From Gnetum montanum (Eukaryota > Streptophyta > Gnetopsida > Gnetales > Gnetaceae), in assembly GCA_015680685.1 (NCBI GenBank), contig MNCI01037842.1, positions 1 through 64,000 of the forward strand: a stretch of 64,000 bases of DNA. Reading direction: 5' to 3'. This document shows, piece by piece, positions 1 to 10,063 of the stretch; position 1 is the first letter of the stretch; every line of letters starts with the position of its first letter. Made by a program: the position numbers and the translations under genes. The notes under the pieces were generated by a model. The model was given only the letters and a program-made list of their open reading frames with translations, ran no database searches and had not been told where the DNA came from.

Positions 1-225
1 CATTCCTGTTGACGTTAATAAACACGCCGTTTGCATCTTTCCCGATCCTGTTTTCAGTTACACCCTTCTACCCCTCCTACTCGCAAGCCTTCTCCCTTGA
101 CGTAAACGGAGCAATATCTGAGTAGTCATGGAGGAACGTTGTCCTTGCTTCTGCCAATCCGGTGTTTCGCATTCTTTGTCGACGTTCTTCGGGTACGCCC
201 TCGAACTGTCAACAAAGAGGGGCCA
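1..225 (+). mobile_element. Element H, 3' internal end with polypurine tract (Group 1, Tat/Ogre-like)
   Basis: This stretch lies directly upstream of an LTR and aligns with the same part of element A near 28950-29021: both share a block reading roughly GGTGTTTCG-ATTCTTTG followed by a purine run. The tract at 211-225 (AACAAAGAGGGGCCA) is the expected plus-strand primer site abutting the LTR. The remainder of H lies outside the window to the left. No coding sequence is visible here. Confidence 0.75.
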
Positions 226-313
226 TTGAAACACCGTGAAAATTACGGGTCGGCCTCAGGCGAAGATTCGTAGTTTGAGCAGGAGCGCGCCTCAAATTTG
301 TCTAAGGACAAGT

Positions 314-874
314 TTACGCTCCATCACGCACGGCAGCGTGGTGAGCGTAATAAGCTCCGAAGACAGGTAAATTTGTTTAAGGACAAGTTTACGCTCCATC
401 ACGCACGGTAGCGTGATGAGCGTAATAAGCACCGGGACAATAAAGGCGCCTCAAATCTGTTCTAAGGACAAGTTTACGCTCTATCACGCACGGCAGCGTG
501 ATGAGCGTAATAAGCTCCAAGACAGTTAAAAGCGAATTCTGTCTAAGGACAAGTTTACGCTCTTCACGCACGGCAGCGTGATGAGCGTAATAAGCTCCAA
601 GGCAGTTAAGCAAGCTCCAAGGCAGTTAAGCAAAAATCCATGGAAATACGACGGGTTGGCACTTGTTCTTGCAAACGCTCAACTGATCTTTACGCGCGTT
701 ACGCAATAATGCATGCTCGTGCGTAGGCCAGAATGCAACAACACGCGCGTTACGCTTCGTCACGCACAGCTGCGTGATGAGCGTAAGCTACACTTTGATC
801 ATACTCCACCGCGTGTAGCTGCATGGAGTGTGTTACATTTACGCTGCGTCACGCACAGTTGCGTGATGAGCGTA
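314..874 (+). repeat. Six U3 dyad units with arms TTACGCTC / GAGCGTAA
   Basis: Six units of about 35-37 bp lie at 314-350, 389-425, 474-510, 555-590, 750-786 and 839-874. Each reads TTACGC..., then CACGC, a short loop (ACGGCA or ACAGCT), then GCGTG, then GAGCGTA, so each can fold into a hairpin or bind a dimeric factor. The first four are embedded in a roughly 80-bp tandem repeat beginning CTAAGGACAAGTTTACGC. Position in U3 upstream of the TATA box suggests promoter elements. Confidence 0.9.
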
Positions 875-1102
875 CAACAATCTTAAGCGTGTTGTTGCTA
901 CGCCAAAGTTGCGCTCATACACGCAAACACAACGCGAATGAGAGCAAATGCAGCCGAGACATGTCTATCGTGAGCCTGCTCTTTACACGCACAGCACGCG
1001 AACAAGCGTGTTGTGCGTAGTCGCAGTTCGACTTAAAAGAATCGCATCGGCGAAACCCGCGACATTCGGGCCCACATCATCAGGGTTGCACGTGTCGTGG
1101 TC

Positions 1103-1110
1103 TATAAATA
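1103..1110 (+). promoter_or_regulatory. TATA box of H LTR
   Basis: TATAAATA lies in U3 downstream of the dyad array. The same TATAAATA box occupies the equivalent place in the LTRs of A (12886 and 29982) and G (53715), which supports it as the Pol II core promoter. Confidence 0.75.
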
Positions 1111-1804
1111 CTCCGACTGACAAATATACAAAAGGGGGATTTTTTGACAAATATACAGACTTAGCACTTTGACAGAGACCAAGAGGACAAGAGCATTTTC
1201 TGAGCAAGGGAAACTTATCGCCCTGAAACAGAGAAACAAGAGCAACCTCTTGGCCGCAGACATCATTCTTCAACAGCAACAGAACACAGCACGCAGGAGC
1301 TCCTAGCAGCAGATCTATCTGAAGCCGAGAAGCAGAATGGAAATTGCTTGACCATTTCTGCATCTAGGCCTTGGTCCAAAAGGTAGATCCGTTGTTCTGT
1401 CCAGACATTTTTCTTGCTGTTTTGTGCTCATCTTTGTACTCAGTTTGTTGGGAATTTTCTCCCATTGTAACATTGTATACATCCAATCATATATTCCATT
1501 TGGCATTGGAACATAGATCTTTGATCTTCGTAAATTGCACGATTTTCTGCTCCCGATTTGCATCTTCTCGGTATTTCGGCGTCATCTTCGCGGTGGTCCA
1601 CACACATCGTTATCCCACCGTCTTGCGGTCTATCTACAATTATCATTGTTTTACTGACCCGTAAGTCCCTGTCTGATCGACAAGACCGTTCAGGGCACCG
1701 CGGATTCGTTTTTCCAGCTTAGCCCTCGCGCGGATCCGTGGTAAAAACTGTGTACGCGGAATCTCGGTCGGTATTTCCAGCTGCCGACGTTTTCCATCGT
1801 TACA

Positions 1805-2640
1805 ACCCCCATGACTGAATGAAAACTCATCCTCGAGTTCCTTACAATAATATCGAGAAGGTATGGGATTATTGACTCAAATGGAACTAATGGGATAACA
1901 TGTGAATGGATCATCATTACAAGACTTGACAACACTGGTGTTCATGACAACAAGAGTGAACACCTTATTACATTGGCATCAGGCCTCATTTGGCAGCTTG
2001 AGAGAAGGAGAGAGAAAGAAGTGTTGCTACTACCAACGCTAAGATTGCACCTTTCATTGTCCATTGGTAAGTGCACCATCAGTCTTGCTCCTTGCATAGC
2101 TACTTCAGCACTACTCCATTCCAAGTGTTCCTTCTAGATCCCCTCCATTGTTGTATGATTGCCATCTGCACACACAACACAATCTTATATTAGCAAGGGT
2201 AAATGAATTTCAATGCAGTTGATACCTTGCTTCGGTGAAAGGTCCAATTGGCTGGGTTGTGATATGGCTGATTATGGATCTAGAGATGTATTAATGATGA
2301 ATAGCGAAGGTGTAGGGGTTAGGAAAAAATTGAAAAAATCAGGGCTAGGAAAAAATCAAAAAAATCAAGCCCCATGCCCCCATGACTAATCACGAACCTC
2401 CAGTAGCGTTAGAATGGAGAAAGAAAAGGAACAAGAAAGATATATAGAAAGGGATAACTATGACATCGATGAAATGGATGTCAAGATGGAAATGAACATA
2501 ATAAAATAGATTGCAAAAATATTACGGAAAAGAAGTTAGTTGGTGCACGAAACAAGAATGTCAATGGGGCCTCCCCAAAGCAGGCTCATGCCCTTAATGC
2601 CCTAACAAACCCACATTCAAAGAGTTTGTAGGCTCTAGGA
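1805..2640. other. Unassigned sequence between H and B
   Basis: No open frame with a recognisable domain. The part around 2330-2420, including CCCCCATGACTAA, resembles 41155-41260 and may be a decayed piece of a Group 2-associated LTR or 3' region. The rest resembles nothing else in the window. Confidence 0.4.
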
Positions 2641-3910
2641 ATGTCATTTGGAACAAGAGTTAAAGTCTTAATTACAAGAATTCACCAAAAAGAAATAATG
2701 CGTCAACCAAAATATACACTAATGATACAACTAGCAATGAGGTGAACAATGGAGAGAAGGATGGAGAGAAGAGAATCCAATGGAATCTCAAGAACAAGGT
2801 GGTGTATAGTCCCTTGTGTGTGTCATGATTAATGTGACTTAGCAAATCCCATTCCAAGTCTAGCCTCAAACCAACCACATCTAATGACTTCGCATTAACA
2901 CATTTAGCCAATCCATCCCCTTGAAGTAACAAGAATGCCTTCTCCAAAAGCCACCACCATTCCATCAAAATAAGGAGGAGAGAATGGGAAGCGAGAAGGG
3001 CCTTAGTTAGAGAGAACCTCTTTATTTGGAGTTCCATAACCAGTTCTTGTAGCCCAAGGAATTATTTCGTCTAAGGGGTGTGCTTTGAATTCTCACTTTT
3101 TTTTTGTGTTTTGTGTTTTTATGCGTGAGAACCACACCTTGCAAAGACTTTATTTTTTTTATTGCTCAACTTCCTGAGAATTGGGTAACATTGAAATGGT
3201 AAGAAAAATCAAGATAAAAAAATCCAAGCACCCAAGAGAATGGCCAAAACAAATTCATCAAGTTCCCTTGAAGTCACACCCTTTTCAATCCTTGAGTCCT
3301 TCCTTAGTTTGAGAAATGCCTAGTCATCGATTCGTTAATAGTTCTTATCAGAAAAGGATTGTACATTTCCAAGCCAAGAGAGACCATAGAAACTAGTGGA
3401 TGAATGGATGAAGTGAACTCATTGCCTACCATATCAAGAGAAACATACCTTAGTATCAACATCATGACTTAAAGGTAAAAACCAAACATTACCAATCAAC
3501 ATGAAAAAAGTTCACACCATCAGGAAGAACACTTATTAGGTGACAAACTTACAAGGTGGATCACACGTACACACACATACAAAAAATGAAAAAGTATAAT
3601 GATGTTGTAAAAAAAAAACAAGAAAAGCTAAAGAAATTTGTAAAAAGAAAAATGTGTAAGACAAAAACTTGTAAAAGAAAATGTGTAAAACAAAAATGTG
3701 TAAAAAAAACGTGTAAAAAAAAAATGTTGTAAAAAAAACATGTAAAACAAAAACGTTGTAAAAAAAACATGTAAAACAAAAATTAAAAGAATTGAGGACC
3801 CCAAATGATTAGCATAGATGGCCATCTCCCCCATGACTAAATGGAAAAGGAGAGATTTGAAATAATGAGTGCCTATTTGAATTTCTAAGAAGTGCCCAAC
3901 TTCTCCCAAC
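2641..3910 (-). mobile_element. Element B, 3' non-coding region
   Basis: This block aligns with 41700-43100 of element D. The clearest matches are around 3040-3160 versus 42236-42390 (CATAACCAGTTCTTGTAGCCC, then GGGGTGTGCTTT, then AACCACACC-TGCAAAGACTTTATT), and 3790-3900 versus 43000-43090. In D this sequence lies downstream of integrase, so it is the 3' non-coding part of the family. In B it follows protease directly at about 3910, so RT, RNase H and integrase are deleted. Confidence 0.65.
3600..3790. repeat. A-rich minisatellite (TGTAAAAn units)
   Basis: Imperfect units such as ATGTGTAAAACAAAA and GTTGTAAAAAAAACAT repeat about ten times. A shorter related array lies at 42890-42990 in the same part of D, so it belongs to the family. 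Apparent minus-strand peptides rich in Phe, Leu and His are a by-product of the composition. Confidence 0.85.
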
Positions 3911-4640
3911 TAATGTTCTTAGATTAAGCGGTGGAAGTTGGCAATGCTCATGTTCCAATGTGTCTATGCCTTTGTTGTTGGCATGGTTTGTTTTCTCAGT
4001 TTGTTCCATGCATATTTGTTGGTTTCTCTTTTCAGTAGCTATCAACCACGGGGTGTCTACTACTTGTTGTGTGGTTGCTACATATAGACATCTTTGTTTC
4101 ATAATTCCAATGGCACACCTGTTGCATGGAGGAGATGTTGTGCATTCCTCCATGTCATCACCTGATGAATCACTGTATGTGATGCATGGAACATTCCTCT
4201 TTTTGATCTTTCCATAAATTTTTAAGTTAGAAATTTCCAAGAAAAGATCACGGATTCCTAGGCATGCATCTACTGTACTCAGGCATGGCCTTCCCATCAT
4301 AATTGGGAAGTCCCCTTCGTTGTTGTTGACTTCAATCACCAGGAAATCAGCTGGGTAGGACCAACCACACATAGTGGTAACAATGTCCTCCACCAATCCC
4401 AAGGGAATGGTGATGGACTAGTTTGCTAGCTCTAGTTGGATGTTGCTCTTCTTAAGTTGGGGCAGGTTCTAGGCGTGATACATCTCTAGTGAAATTAAGT
4501 TGACTCCAGAACCTGAGTCAAGAAAATCCTTATGTGGTTCATTTCCAGTGACTTGGAGGTAGAGTAAGGGACTTCCAGGGTTAGTTTCCTAGGAAGGTGG
4601 CCTACCTTGATCCAGTTAGTTATAGTATGTGTTAACATAA
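3911..4640 (-). pseudogene. Element B protease (Athila-like), partial
   Basis: Aspartic protease of a Group 2 gypsy element; it would cleave the Gag-Pol precursor inside the virus-like particle. Reading leftward, the active-site block DFLDSGSGVNLIS lies at about 4490-4530 with an intact D-S-G triad. Further on, DFLVIEVNNNEGDFPIMMGRP matches the flap-to-GRP-L region typical of Athila-type proteases (about 4270-4345). About 100 residues of linker follow. A stop lies between the two motifs. The frame then runs into 3' non-coding sequence with no RT, so the polyprotein is truncated. The intact D-S-G is unusual in this window: D has D-F-G and A and G have altered triads. Confidence 0.8.
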
Positions 4641-7155
4641 CCATATGCATGAAGCTCTGTTGTTGGACTGAAGGATGCTCTGAAGCTCTATGTGTCAAAG
4701 GAGCATACCTAGACTCAACTTCTTGTTGTTGTGAGAGCTTGTTTGGGCTTTTGGTTCTAAAGAAAGGTCTTCTCCTTTTACAGTTATCAGAACTAGTAGC
4801 GGGTTGAATGTTTACGACTCTCATAGCATTGTGTTGCTGCAGTTGTGTAGGGAGTTTCCCTTACATTGTTGGGCTAGGAGGTGTTATGGGAACTACCGAT
4901 GGAAGAGGTGTGGATGGATTTGGAGGATGGTAAGTATGTGGAATGCCTCCTAGAGGAGAAGGAGTCCTCCTAAAGTACTCCTGAACTTGGTAGTGAAGTT
5001 GGGGAGTTTTGTGACCCATAGAGTCACTTGGAGAAACTAGCTGCTGCACGTAGTATCCATATGGGTCTGGCTGCCGGTAAGGGTATTGTTGTTTCAACAG
5101 TGGCATCCCCCATGATTGTGGGTATTGCCACTACTGATGTTGTCCGATGGGTTGTGGTGGAGTTCCACTTGGATAGTATGTTGAGGGTTGGTGGAACTAT
5201 CTTGGGTTACCTTGAGGATAAGGTAACCTATGGGTGTCTACTATTTGTTGAGTCTCAGGTTGAGTGCATACACCATATACTATTGTAGATGTGAGATGAT
5301 TGGACAACATCCTTTGAGATGGTCATATTGGCAGATCTGAAATCCATTGACATTGTCTGTGTCTGAGTCCACAACCTCATCAGAGATATTCATTATTCCC
5401 TTACCCTTGTCATGTGCAGGGCCTAAATCTCTCTACTTTTTCTTACCTCTGTCACTACTTTATTCCACCTTAGACTCTTCTATGATTTTTAGGACAGTTT
5501 CAAGTCTGCAATCTAAGGAATCCCAAAATTGATCCACCTTAGCTGATACTTCGGTTGTTAGCTTTTGAATTGGTAAGGTTTTTCTGTTCATCAACTCTTC
5601 GAGTGGTGACTCATCCTCCTGATCATAAAATTTCACTCCCTTCTTTCGAAGAGAGTGATCATGGTTGTATTCTTCTGCACTTTCCCTTTTTTGTAGCTCC
5701 CCTTCTTCTTTTTCTACTTGTTCCAACAATCGATGAATCTCATGGGAACTAAGTTCTGATAATCACCCTTGGGCATAAGTCCCAAGGGTTCTCCTAGTCT
5801 CATACCTTATCCCATCTACGATGTGGTGGTGTTGATCCTTCTGTGTGTAACCATGGCCTGGACAATGATGTAACAATGCATAGTAGCAGCCCATGGTAGC
5901 ATCCAAGGGTTCATGAGTACCTTGCTTCCATCCTTGGATCTGTTTACTCAAATTAGACACTTTGGAGTACATTTGATACTTATCATTGAAGATTTCTAAC
6001 ATTTTACTTCACCTCCTGATGGTTCCTAGTTCTAAGAACTAGTACCAACTCTCTACTTCCATAGTGAGTGTCCTGGGAAATAACTTAAGTTTTTTCCACT
6101 CGTTTTCTATGTTTCGTAAGGCACAAGCATCATCGAATGCCTGTAAATGATGCTGCGGATCAGTGTTGTATCCCCCTCAAAGCTTGGGATATTGTTCATG
6201 TCCAAACGCTTGATCTGACTATCTTTTAAATGCCTTGTTGGGATTCTTGTTGCCTCCATTATATCGAGCATACTTCGGGTTGCAAGTAGGGGCTCATCAT
6301 GATTATCTCCTTCATGATGCCTGTGATGTCTTCGTTGTTCCCTACTTTCCCTTCATTTATGCCCTTTTCCTCTTTCTCGACACTCTCGTTGAGGTCTCTA
6401 ATTTCTCTTACCTTTATCCTGTTTGTTATTCTCTTCATGATTGCGCCCTGATGTGGAAGGAGAGGGTGAATGATGTGAATAAGGTGAAGAAGAAGGAGAA
6501 CCCTTTCCATGACAATGTTTCCTACCTTCTCTTCTATGGCTTCTTCCCCAACTGTGGTGACGATCTAAGTGCCCATCCTTATCATTTGTTGTTGTTCCCT
6601 CTGTGAACAGTTGGTGTTTATGGGGATCATAACCAAGGTTATGTATCGTGGACTGTAGGTTCTGATACCCCACCTCCTCACTTTCTTTAGTAGGGGGAAC
6701 ATCTTTTGATAGAGAACTAGTTATAAGTGGTTCACCATCTCCATTTCGCTTAGGATGTGCTGGACCTCTTTGCCCTTCAACAGTGTATGTTGGGTCTCCT
6801 CTCTTGAGTCCCTCATATGTTGTAAATCTGTAGGATAGTAATCCCTTGAGTTAAAATCTTCTACAACGTATTGAGCATATAATTCTATCATGCCAAACTA
6901 TGCCAAAGCATGGAGGAGCATGTTGGGGATTGCACGATCTGGAGGTAACACTATGTTACCTTGCAAATCTCTCTAGCGCATCTATTCATCTTGATGTAGG
7001 ATAAAAGTAAAGTTGGGGATATACTCATCGGGGTGAGTATATGTCAACCTATATTGTTTAGGAACCAACTAATTCAGGTTATGTGTTTTTGATTACCAAC
7101 TTTTCTTTGTATTATCCCTAGGTGAAGTGCTCTTGTGAGAAGAAGAAGAAGACAT
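4641..7155 (-). pseudogene. Element B gag (Athila-like), degenerate
   Basis: Reads leftward from an ATG at 7155 (MSSSSSHKSTSPRDNTK), about 125 nt inside the primer site. The start is chosen because D (49107) and C (31945) have the same short Ser/His-rich N terminus in the same place. Open pieces include a gag stretch at 5763-6002 (SKQIQGWKQGTHEPL) and a charged segment at 5460-5729 (EEGELQKRESAEEY). The 5850-5930 segment aligns with 47890-47980 in D and with both flanks of the A insertion in C. Numerous stops and frameshifts show it is not functional. Confidence 0.7.
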
Positions 7156-7278
7156 GGTGTCTTATAGGTGTGCTAATTTTACCATTATAAAATTTTTCAT
7201 TTGATTCACCCTAAGGTTCATTTAATCTCCCAATGATGTGAGTAATATCCTATGTTCTATTTAATGCACAAACACTTA

Positions 7279-7298
7279 GTCCCTGGAAACGACACCTA
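7279..7298 (-). other. Primer binding site of B (tRNA-Asp type)
   Basis: The minus strand reads TAGGTGTCGTTTCCAGGGAC directly after the LTR end. It matches the Athila-type site complementary to the tRNA-Asp 3' end (TTGGCGCCGTTGCCGGGGAC) at most positions, with mainly transition differences. C and D carry better-matching sites at the same place. Confidence 0.8.
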
Positions 7299-8107
7299 TG
7301 ATGAGTGGCGAGGTACCCCTACACTCAACCATATGAATACGAGTGTAACACGTGCAATCCAGTTGAACTCTGCAGACTAAGTGCCTACACACCTCATGGA
7401 ATACTTAAGGTTAACCATTCGTTATCTTCCCAAACTTACTTGTATTTTTCAAGGTGTATGGTTAAGTAAGTTTGAGGTATATGATTTGTATATCTTTTTA
7501 TGTTTTATCTCCTATGCTATTGAGGTGAAGGGTTGAAAGACTAATTACTAACTCTAACTAATGAACTAAGTCTAAATTAACCTAGTGTCAGCATCCATTC
7601 CCACTTTCCATACACACCTTAAACTGTGGCTACCAAACGCTAATCATTGTTGGGATCACCACGTGTAATGCACATGCTCAAAGCGGTTGTACTAAGGCAC
7701 TTAACTAGGAGAGAAGGGTTGAGAAAGATTTAATTCCTAATAAAGCATTTAAATGGAAAGCAGTAAATAACAATAAATAAAGTCCTAATTAGCCTATTCC
7801 ATGCACTGCAAGGTTTATCCAAGAAGATCATCTTTATTTCCGTACACAAACTTGTGTTCAGGTACAATGTTTGCTCGAATAAAGATCCGTTCACTTTAGG
7901 ACTCCTACTATGGGCACATGGAAAATATTCTATCTCTGGAGTGATCAAACTACCAGAGTTTCCCTACATCTAGACTAGGATGGAAAAAAAGGGAGAGCCA
8001 CCTCTTATTTATAGAATTTGCGGCATACCACGATATCGCAGGAGACGACACGATATCGTGTACGCGATATTGCGGCCCATGCAATATCGCATCCCATCAC
8101 TCTATCA
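7299..8107 (-). mobile_element. 5' LTR of element B (809 bp)
   Basis: The minus strand starts TGATAGAG at 8107 and ends CCACTCATCA at 7299, next to the primer site. The D and C LTRs end in the same ACTCATCA-type block. A minus-strand TATA box (CTATAAATAAG) lies near 8010-8020, with U3 dyads built on GATATCG upstream. The outer edge abuts decayed gag of element E, so B probably inserted into E; the matching target duplication is not visible. Confidence 0.75.
8048..8090. repeat. U3 palindromes of B LTR
   Basis: ACACGATATCGTGT at 8048-8061 is a perfect 14-bp palindrome. GCGATATTGC (8064-8073) and GCAATATCGC (8081-8090) are perfect 10-bp inverted arms around GGCCCAT. They lie just upstream of the TATA box, the position of the dyad arrays in Group 1 LTRs. 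Confidence 0.9.
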
Positions 8108-9652
8108 GATCCTAAATGGTTTTGTTTTGAGTAAATACTTAGCTTAAGTATTGCAAGATAAAGTAATATAGCTTTGGCTTAATGAAGTTGTTCACTATCC
8201 CCTTGAAAATGGCCAACAGGTGTGTCTCTGCTATAGGCTCACGTATCTCATTAAGCAATGTGCTTCATCACTGAATGAATTTTTTCACAGGCCCTAAGTG
8301 GCCCTGCTTAACTTGTATCAATTGATCTAGGGTTGCCTTAGGCTTGAAGTTATACTTGAAGTGCATGATGAATTGGGTGAGCAACTCCTCCAAAGATGAA
8401 ATGGAGGCCCTAGGGAATGCATGGTACCAATCCAATGCCTTGTTGGTCAAGGACATGGTGAACACATGAATGATTTTGTGTGGCCATGCCTATAGTAAAA
8501 GTCATTTAGGTTAAAAGATCACCATATGGACAATGGGATCCCCTTTACCATTGTATTTGGTGAATTTGGGTAGTGGGACCTTGGTGAGCAATGCTAGTGG
8601 TGAAACTATAGGACTGATTGGATGGTCCTAATAAAAGTTCATCACATGGACCATTTTAGAGGAGGAAACCTTAAGCCACTTAACCTCTTTAGTGAGGCTT
8701 TGGATCAACTAGAATGCTTGATCCAATCCTAGTGCAATTGTTGTGGGTTGTGTCGAATGTATTGCCCACTATGCTATTTGAGTGGCCCATGACCTGGCTA
8801 CAGGTTGTGCGACCATGTGGAACACTTTTTGTATGGGCTATGACATGTATAAAGTAGCTAGGCCCCACCACGTGCTTTTGGGTTGGGCCATCATGAAGGA
8901 TGCCAACACAATAGTTGGGACAAACGATGCCTAAGTTGTGTGTGATGGGGAAATGTGCATGGTGTGCATGTGAGGTTGCATAGGCATAATGGTTACTAGC
9001 ATAGATGACAAGATAGGTTGTAGAGGTATGATGAAGGGTAGGCTAAAAGGAAATCTAAAAGGAAGTGCAACATCTTGGTGCATATGTTGTGTTTGGTGGC
9101 TCAGCATCATAGGTGTGGACCTAGGCAGTCACATTTGACTAACGACTATCTCTAAGAAAATAGATTGGTGGGACTATGGAGGGACAAAATTAGGGATTAT
9201 CCACTAGAATAAGGTGTAGAAGGAGTCATCATGCTTAGATTGAGCTTCAAACTCATCCTTCTCCTCTTGTAAGAGGTCCTCATAGTTTGTCCCTACCTCA
9301 CAACTGATGTTTCAAACAACGTTGTCTAGCATGCACTGGTAAGGGTTTATGAGTGGAATAAACTCCATAGTAGAAGGAAATCATTCCCTCTTATTTTGGT
9401 GTATAATATTAAAACTACATTTGGCATCCATTTCTTGGTGGTCTACATACAAACCTACCTAGATTTTTAGATAAACAAGTTATATTACTCATTGTTGAGC
9501 ACCATGTACTTAGGAGGTAGGTTGCATAATTTAAAAGACTACTAATGGTTTGCTAGGATAGGACTAGGAGAGTGGTAAGTCTAGATATCTTTCTAAATAA
9601 GTTGGACAATAATTTCACTTGAAGTGGAGGTTGAAGGTTGCTCGGGATTCAT
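8108..9652 (-). pseudogene. Element E gag (Group 1), truncated
   Basis: Reads leftward from an ATG at 9652 (MNPEQPSTSTSSEI), matching the start of gag in G (54861). The capsid block at 8268-8465 (SLTNKALDWYHAFPRASISS..LEELLTQF) is the Retrotrans_gag domain, nearly the same as in A (16027) and G (56070). Many in-frame stops. The frame is cut at 8107/8108 by the B LTR just after the region equivalent to LSQAFA in A. No E sequence beyond this point was found. Confidence 0.8.
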
Positions 9653-10040
9653 GATGCAAAAGGAGGAGATGTAAAATTTGCTATTGGCAAAAGGCAAAAA
9701 GAGGCTAACTCTACTAACTGGAAAAATAGCTAAGTGTGAGAATGCAAGAAAAAAAAAATAGCTACATATAGAACTACTTAAAAATGGCTTAAGTATAAAA
9801 ACCTAGAAAAATGACTAAGTGTAAAATGCTAAAAAATGGCTAACTCTTGGACTATGTTCACTATGCTATGAGTTGACTATGCTCTCCTAAATACCTAGAA
9901 TTTGGCTACGTGTGAGGTATACACTTTGGTGTTGTCAACCAGGGTTTCAGGGGAACTGATGATGGGGAGCAATCTACACTAGGGTGTAGAGAGCACATAA
10001 GGTAACAATCAAGGGAGGCCAAAGAAGGAAATTGCAAAGG
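9653..10040 (-). mobile_element. Element E 5' leader
   Basis: Short untranslated region between primer site and gag, about 390 bp. It lacks the tandem repeats that enlarge the leader of A to nearly 1 kb. No coding content seen. Confidence 0.6.
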
Positions 10041-10057
10041 CCATCCATCTAGCACTA
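10041..10057 (-). other. Primer binding site of E (tRNA-Asn type)
   Basis: The minus strand reads TAGTGCTAGATGGATGG, six bases after the LTR end. It resembles TGGCGCTAGAAGGAGGG, the complement of the plant tRNA-Asn 3' end, and the better-preserved site in A. Confidence 0.6.
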
Positions 10058-10063
10058 GAAAAC

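Larger units (their letters stand above)
226..1804 (+). mobile_element. 3' LTR of element H (1579 bp)
   Basis: The LTR starts TGAAACACC at 226, as in elements A and E, and ends in GTTACA at 1801-1804, matching the end of A's 3' LTR (CGCTACA). U3 carries an array of dyads (314-874), a TATA box is at 1103-1110, and the U5 block GTAAGTCCCTGT...GTTCAGGGC starts at 1661. A polypurine tract precedes it, so it is a 3' LTR rather than a solo LTR, unless the interior was lost outside the window. The target duplication cannot be checked; the next five bases are ACCCC. Confidence 0.85.

Noticed and set aside
314-590. Regularly spaced palindromic repeats that look like a CRISPR array
   Set aside because: They lie in the U3 of an LTR; the repeat-spacer unit is itself repeated, the 'spacers' are similar to each other, and the genome is a plant's.
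983-1664. Overlapping frames on both strands in the first LTR
   Set aside because: They fall in U3/R/U5, share no domain, and are not kept in the LTRs of A, E or G.
3561-3909. Phe/His/Leu-rich minus-strand frames that look like membrane proteins
   Set aside because: Product of an A-rich minisatellite; no conservation of the frame in the D copy.
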